Shown here one piece after another: positions 61,984 through 64,000 of a stretch of DNA of 64,000 nt. Positions within the stretch are counted from its first letter, which is position 1, and the number at the start of each line of letters is the position of its first letter. Source of the stretch: Fibrella aquatilis (GTDB lineage Bacteria; Bacteroidota; Bacteroidia; Cytophagales; Spirosomataceae); contig NZ_JAFMYU010000002.1 in the NCBI RefSeq assembly GCF_017353255.1, positions 310,001 to 374,000 on the forward strand, in the 5' to 3' direction. The notes under the pieces were generated by a model. It worked only from the letters and a program-made list of their open reading frames with translations. It ran no database searches and was not told the origin of the DNA. A program made the position numbers and the translations under genes.

Positions 61984-62776
61984 ATTCCCCGCTCACATAA
62001 CTCGCCGTACCTACCTTTTCATACAGCTTGGCCAGGCGATGGGCATGTTCGTCGTAGGCGGCTTCAAAGAGCGAAACGGCCCGGTCGGTACCCACTACTA
62101 CACTGGCACTAAGCACGTTGGGTGGCCGGCTGGCTTCGGTGAGTAGCTTCGCGGTTTCGGCTTTGAGGCAGTTAATGAGCACGGCTCCACCTACAGTGCT
62201 GCCGGGGGCCACGGGCGTGTCGAGGCCCGGCACGGTCACCATTGCATCACCGACGGGGGCGCCGGTGTCGAGGATGAGGTCGGCGAAATCGCTCAGCTTT
62301 TTGCCGTCGGCACGCTTGCTCATGCTTTGGGCGGCGTGCTCCTGCGTGACCAACGCAACTACCTTAATGCCCTGCTGCTGAAACAGTTCGGCCATCTCGA
62401 TGGGCACTACGTTGCAGCCGCTGGACGAAATGATGAGCGCTGTATCCAACTTGCTGAGGGCGAAATTTCGGAGAATACGGTTGGCCAAACCGGGTACATT
62501 TTCCAGAAACATGGCCTGCCGCTGTCCATTGGCCCCCACTACCAGGTTATGGAAGGTAAGCGAGAGTTCAACGATGGGATTGAAACCAGGAAACGACCCG
62601 TAGCGCGGCCACATCTCTTCCACCATAATACGGCTGTGGCCCGAACCGAAAACGTGTACCATACGGCCCGCCAGGATGCTGTCGGCAAACCACTGGGCAC
62701 CCTGCTGAATCTGTGCCTCCTGCGCCGCCACCGTATCCAGTATAGCGCGGCATTTTTGGATATAATCTTGTGTCAT
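61982..62776 (-). CDS. SIS-domain (sugar isomerase) protein, UPF0309-like
   Basis: 264 residues. The SIS fold is shown by VHVFGSGHSRIMVEEMWPRYGSF (sugar-phosphate-binding loop) in the N-terminal half, LIISSSGCNVVPIEMAELFQQQGIKVVALVT in the second half, and GSTVGGAVLINCLKAE. The family binds phosphosugars, often N-acetylated amino sugars, as isomerase, etherase or regulatory domain. The exact reaction is unknown. It is divergent from the kinase-like gene at 62932 across a palindrome, and a terminator hairpin follows its stop. Confidence 0.88.
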   Translation of the reverse strand: MTQDYIQKCRAILDTVAAQEAQIQQGAQWFADSILAGRMVHVFGSGHSRIMVEEMWPRYGSFPGFNPIVELSLTFHNLVVGANGQRQAMFLENVPGLANRILRNFALSKLDTALIISSSGCNVVPIEMAELFQQQGIKVVALVTQEHAAQSMSKRADGKKLSDFADLILDTGAPVGDAMVTVPGLDTPVAPGSTVGGAVLINCLKAETAKLLTEASRPPNVLSASVVVGTDRAVSLFEAAYDEHAHRLAKLYEKVGTASYVSGE

Positions 62777-62793
62777 AAGGTGGGGATGTTTTT

Positions 62794-62905
62794 AATGTAA
62801 AATGAAGAATGTAAAATGGGTGTTAGCGGGTCGGCTTCGCGCCTGCAACACTGAAAGCGCGAAGCCGACCCGCTAACACCCATTTTACATTCTTCATTTT
62901 ACATT
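62794..62905. repeat. perfect heptad palindrome between divergent genes (48-bp arms, 16-nt loop)
   Basis: 62794-62841 and 62858-62905 are exact reverse complements, loop 62842-62857. Outer heptads AATGTAA, AATGAAG, AATGTAA, AATGGGT are followed by a long GC-rich inner stem (62821-62841). Unlike other members it lies between two start codons, 17 and 26 nt away, where the promoters of both genes should be. Confidence 0.96.
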
Positions 62906-62931
62906 CATTCTCCAACCCTAATAAGCCCTCC

Positions 62932-63954
62932 ATGCCCCTTATCTCCCGAAAAAAACTGGTTTATCCCATTCGCCAGCCCCTGCGCGACTACCTGACGCAC
63001 TACAACCGCGAACATAAACTGCCAATTCAGTACAGCGACCTGCTGCGCTACGACAACTCGGCGTCGCTCTTCGACAAGCGCAACCGCGACACGCTCTGGG
63101 AAACGGTTTATTTTCCGGCATCAGAGGCCAACGACATGCTGCTGGGGCTGAAACAGATCTATGCAATCCTGAAAGCCGACGGCGACATGTCGGTCACGGG
63201 CCACCTCACCATCGACCGGGTTGATCTGTGTAGTTATGGCAACACCCAGCCGTTTCGGGTGCGGGTGCGAAACCTGGTGAATGACAATTTCGACTATTTC
63301 TATATCAAAAACGCCGATGCCTCGCGGGTGTATGGCCTTGAATTAGAGCATATTCTGTCGCCAAACCGTATCAGTTACCTCACCAGCGGGCAGACCCTGA
63401 TTGAAGAACACATTGCGGGGATTCCAGGCGACATGTTTTTTGAGCAGCAAATGAACGACGCCGACCGGAACCCCGTGCGGCTCTGCAAGGAGTTTGTTAA
63501 ATTCAACGAACGCTGCTTCGTGCGCCTCCTGGGCGACATGCACTCCAGCAATTTTGTGGTCGACGTGACGCCCGATTTCGACGAGGTGTACTACCGCATC
63601 CGCGCCATCGACTTCGATCAGCAGTCGTATGAGGGGCGCAAGTCGGTGTATATGCCGCAATACTATCGGCAGAATGCGCCCATTATCAAGCTGGGTACCG
63701 AATACCTGACCCCCGAAAGCGTGCGGCAATACCAGATCGAAGAACGATCGCTGATGGCCGGGCGGCTGCGGGTAGAGCAAGCCCGCATCGGCGACCTAAT
63801 GGCGGCTATGCGTTTCGACGCCATCGCCCCTGAACCCAACGTTCGTCAATTGGCTGACTCACTTGACCGGCATTACCATACCCGCCTGTTCGACACGGGC
63901 CGCAGCATGGGTGACCTCGTCTGGCGCAGCCTGGAACTACTGGCAGGGCATTGA
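62932..63954 (+). CDS. uncharacterised protein with protein-kinase-like (PKL) catalytic motifs
   Basis: 340 residues; no family recognised. The middle part looks like a protein-kinase/aminoglycoside-phosphotransferase fold: Lys126 in a beta strand (YFYIKNAD) as ATP-binding lysine, GLELEHIL as possible alpha-C with Glu, LIEEHIAG as a hinge, then LLGDMHSSNF with Asp202 and Asn207 (D-x4-N catalytic loop) and AIDFDQ with Asp227 and Asp229 as metal-binding motif. The usual His of HxD is replaced by Leu. The substrate is unknown, and the fold assignment is my inference from motif spacing. It is complete, without signal peptide, and divergent from the SIS-domain gene. Confidence 0.7.
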   Translation: MPLISRKKLVYPIRQPLRDYLTHYNREHKLPIQYSDLLRYDNSASLFDKRNRDTLWETVYFPASEANDMLLGLKQIYAILKADGDMSVTGHLTIDRVDLCSYGNTQPFRVRVRNLVNDNFDYFYIKNADASRVYGLELEHILSPNRISYLTSGQTLIEEHIAGIPGDMFFEQQMNDADRNPVRLCKEFVKFNERCFVRLLGDMHSSNFVVDVTPDFDEVYYRIRAIDFDQQSYEGRKSVYMPQYYRQNAPIIKLGTEYLTPESVRQYQIEERSLMAGRLRVEQARIGDLMAAMRFDAIAPEPNVRQLADSLDRHYHTRLFDTGRSMGDLVWRSLELLAGH

Positions 63955-64000
63955 TTTGGTTATTGGCCGAGGCAAAAACAATCCATCCGCGTATTATCAG

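Noticed and set aside
4239-62905. Palindromes considered as ordinary rho-independent terminators
   Set aside because: Most lack a U-tract, have 27-49-bp stems far longer than terminators, and several sit inside tight operons or between divergent starts. A true terminator (60126-60162) stands separately next to one of them.
4239-62905. Palindromes considered as insertion-sequence ends or MITEs with target duplications
   Set aside because: No transposase, no flanking direct duplications and no conserved terminal sequence across loci could be seen by eye.

Overview
The window (64 kb, high GC, dense coding) reads as a Bacteroidota chromosome, most likely Cytophagales of the Spirosoma/Fibrella type. 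The evidence is a SusC/RagA TonB-linked receptor, a PUL-type hybrid two-component regulator, type IX secretion (T9SS) C-terminal signals of both type A and type B, very large DUF11/Ig-repeat surface proteins, LytTR signalling, TAnnTTTG promoter boxes and little use of Shine-Dalgarno sequences. No tRNA, rRNA, CRISPR array, insertion sequence or prophage was seen.

Layout. 1-10.1 kb: a SusC receptor cut by the left edge, a GH43 glycosidase without signal peptide, an orphan curli-type amyloid protein and a 1365-aa hybrid sensor/AraC regulator. 10.3-17.2 kb: a stand-alone CBM48 protein, a Tat-exported TIM-barrel protein paired with a PVC-type cytochrome c protein, and a LytTR regulator/histidine kinase pair. 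17.2-18.2 kb: an AT-rich non-coding stretch. 18.2-45.5 kb: six codirectional secreted genes, three of them giants (2164, 2785 and 2253 aa). Four share one N-terminal beta-rich module, two share one C-terminal domain with dockerin-like DxNxDG motifs, and two carry T9SS signals. I infer a surface adhesin or matrix locus. 45.7-57.0 kb: exopolysaccharide synthesis (O-antigen ligase/polymerase, two GT4 enzymes, alpha-1,2-fucosyltransferase, an uncharacterised protein, phosphopantetheinyl transferase, clan-A glycosidase, Wzx-like flippase), with an Rpn-family nuclease inside it. 57.0-64 kb: PBP1A, MsrB, a YdcZ-type membrane protein, a GNAT acetyltransferase, a SIS-domain protein and an unrecognised protein with protein-kinase-like catalytic motifs.

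The most unusual structure is not a gene. At least ten intergenic spaces hold a long palindrome whose arms are built from degenerate 7-nt (two loci: 8-nt or mixed) tandem units, enclosing a locus-specific inner stem and a 12-31-nt loop. One locus has a much longer loop. Three are perfect over 44, 48 and 49 bp. Most begin at or within a few bases of a stop codon and fill the whole space to the next gene. When the arms differ in length, they differ by one repeat unit. The arm word is shared between some distant loci while the inner stem differs. This looks like an active, dispersed, non-coding repeat system.
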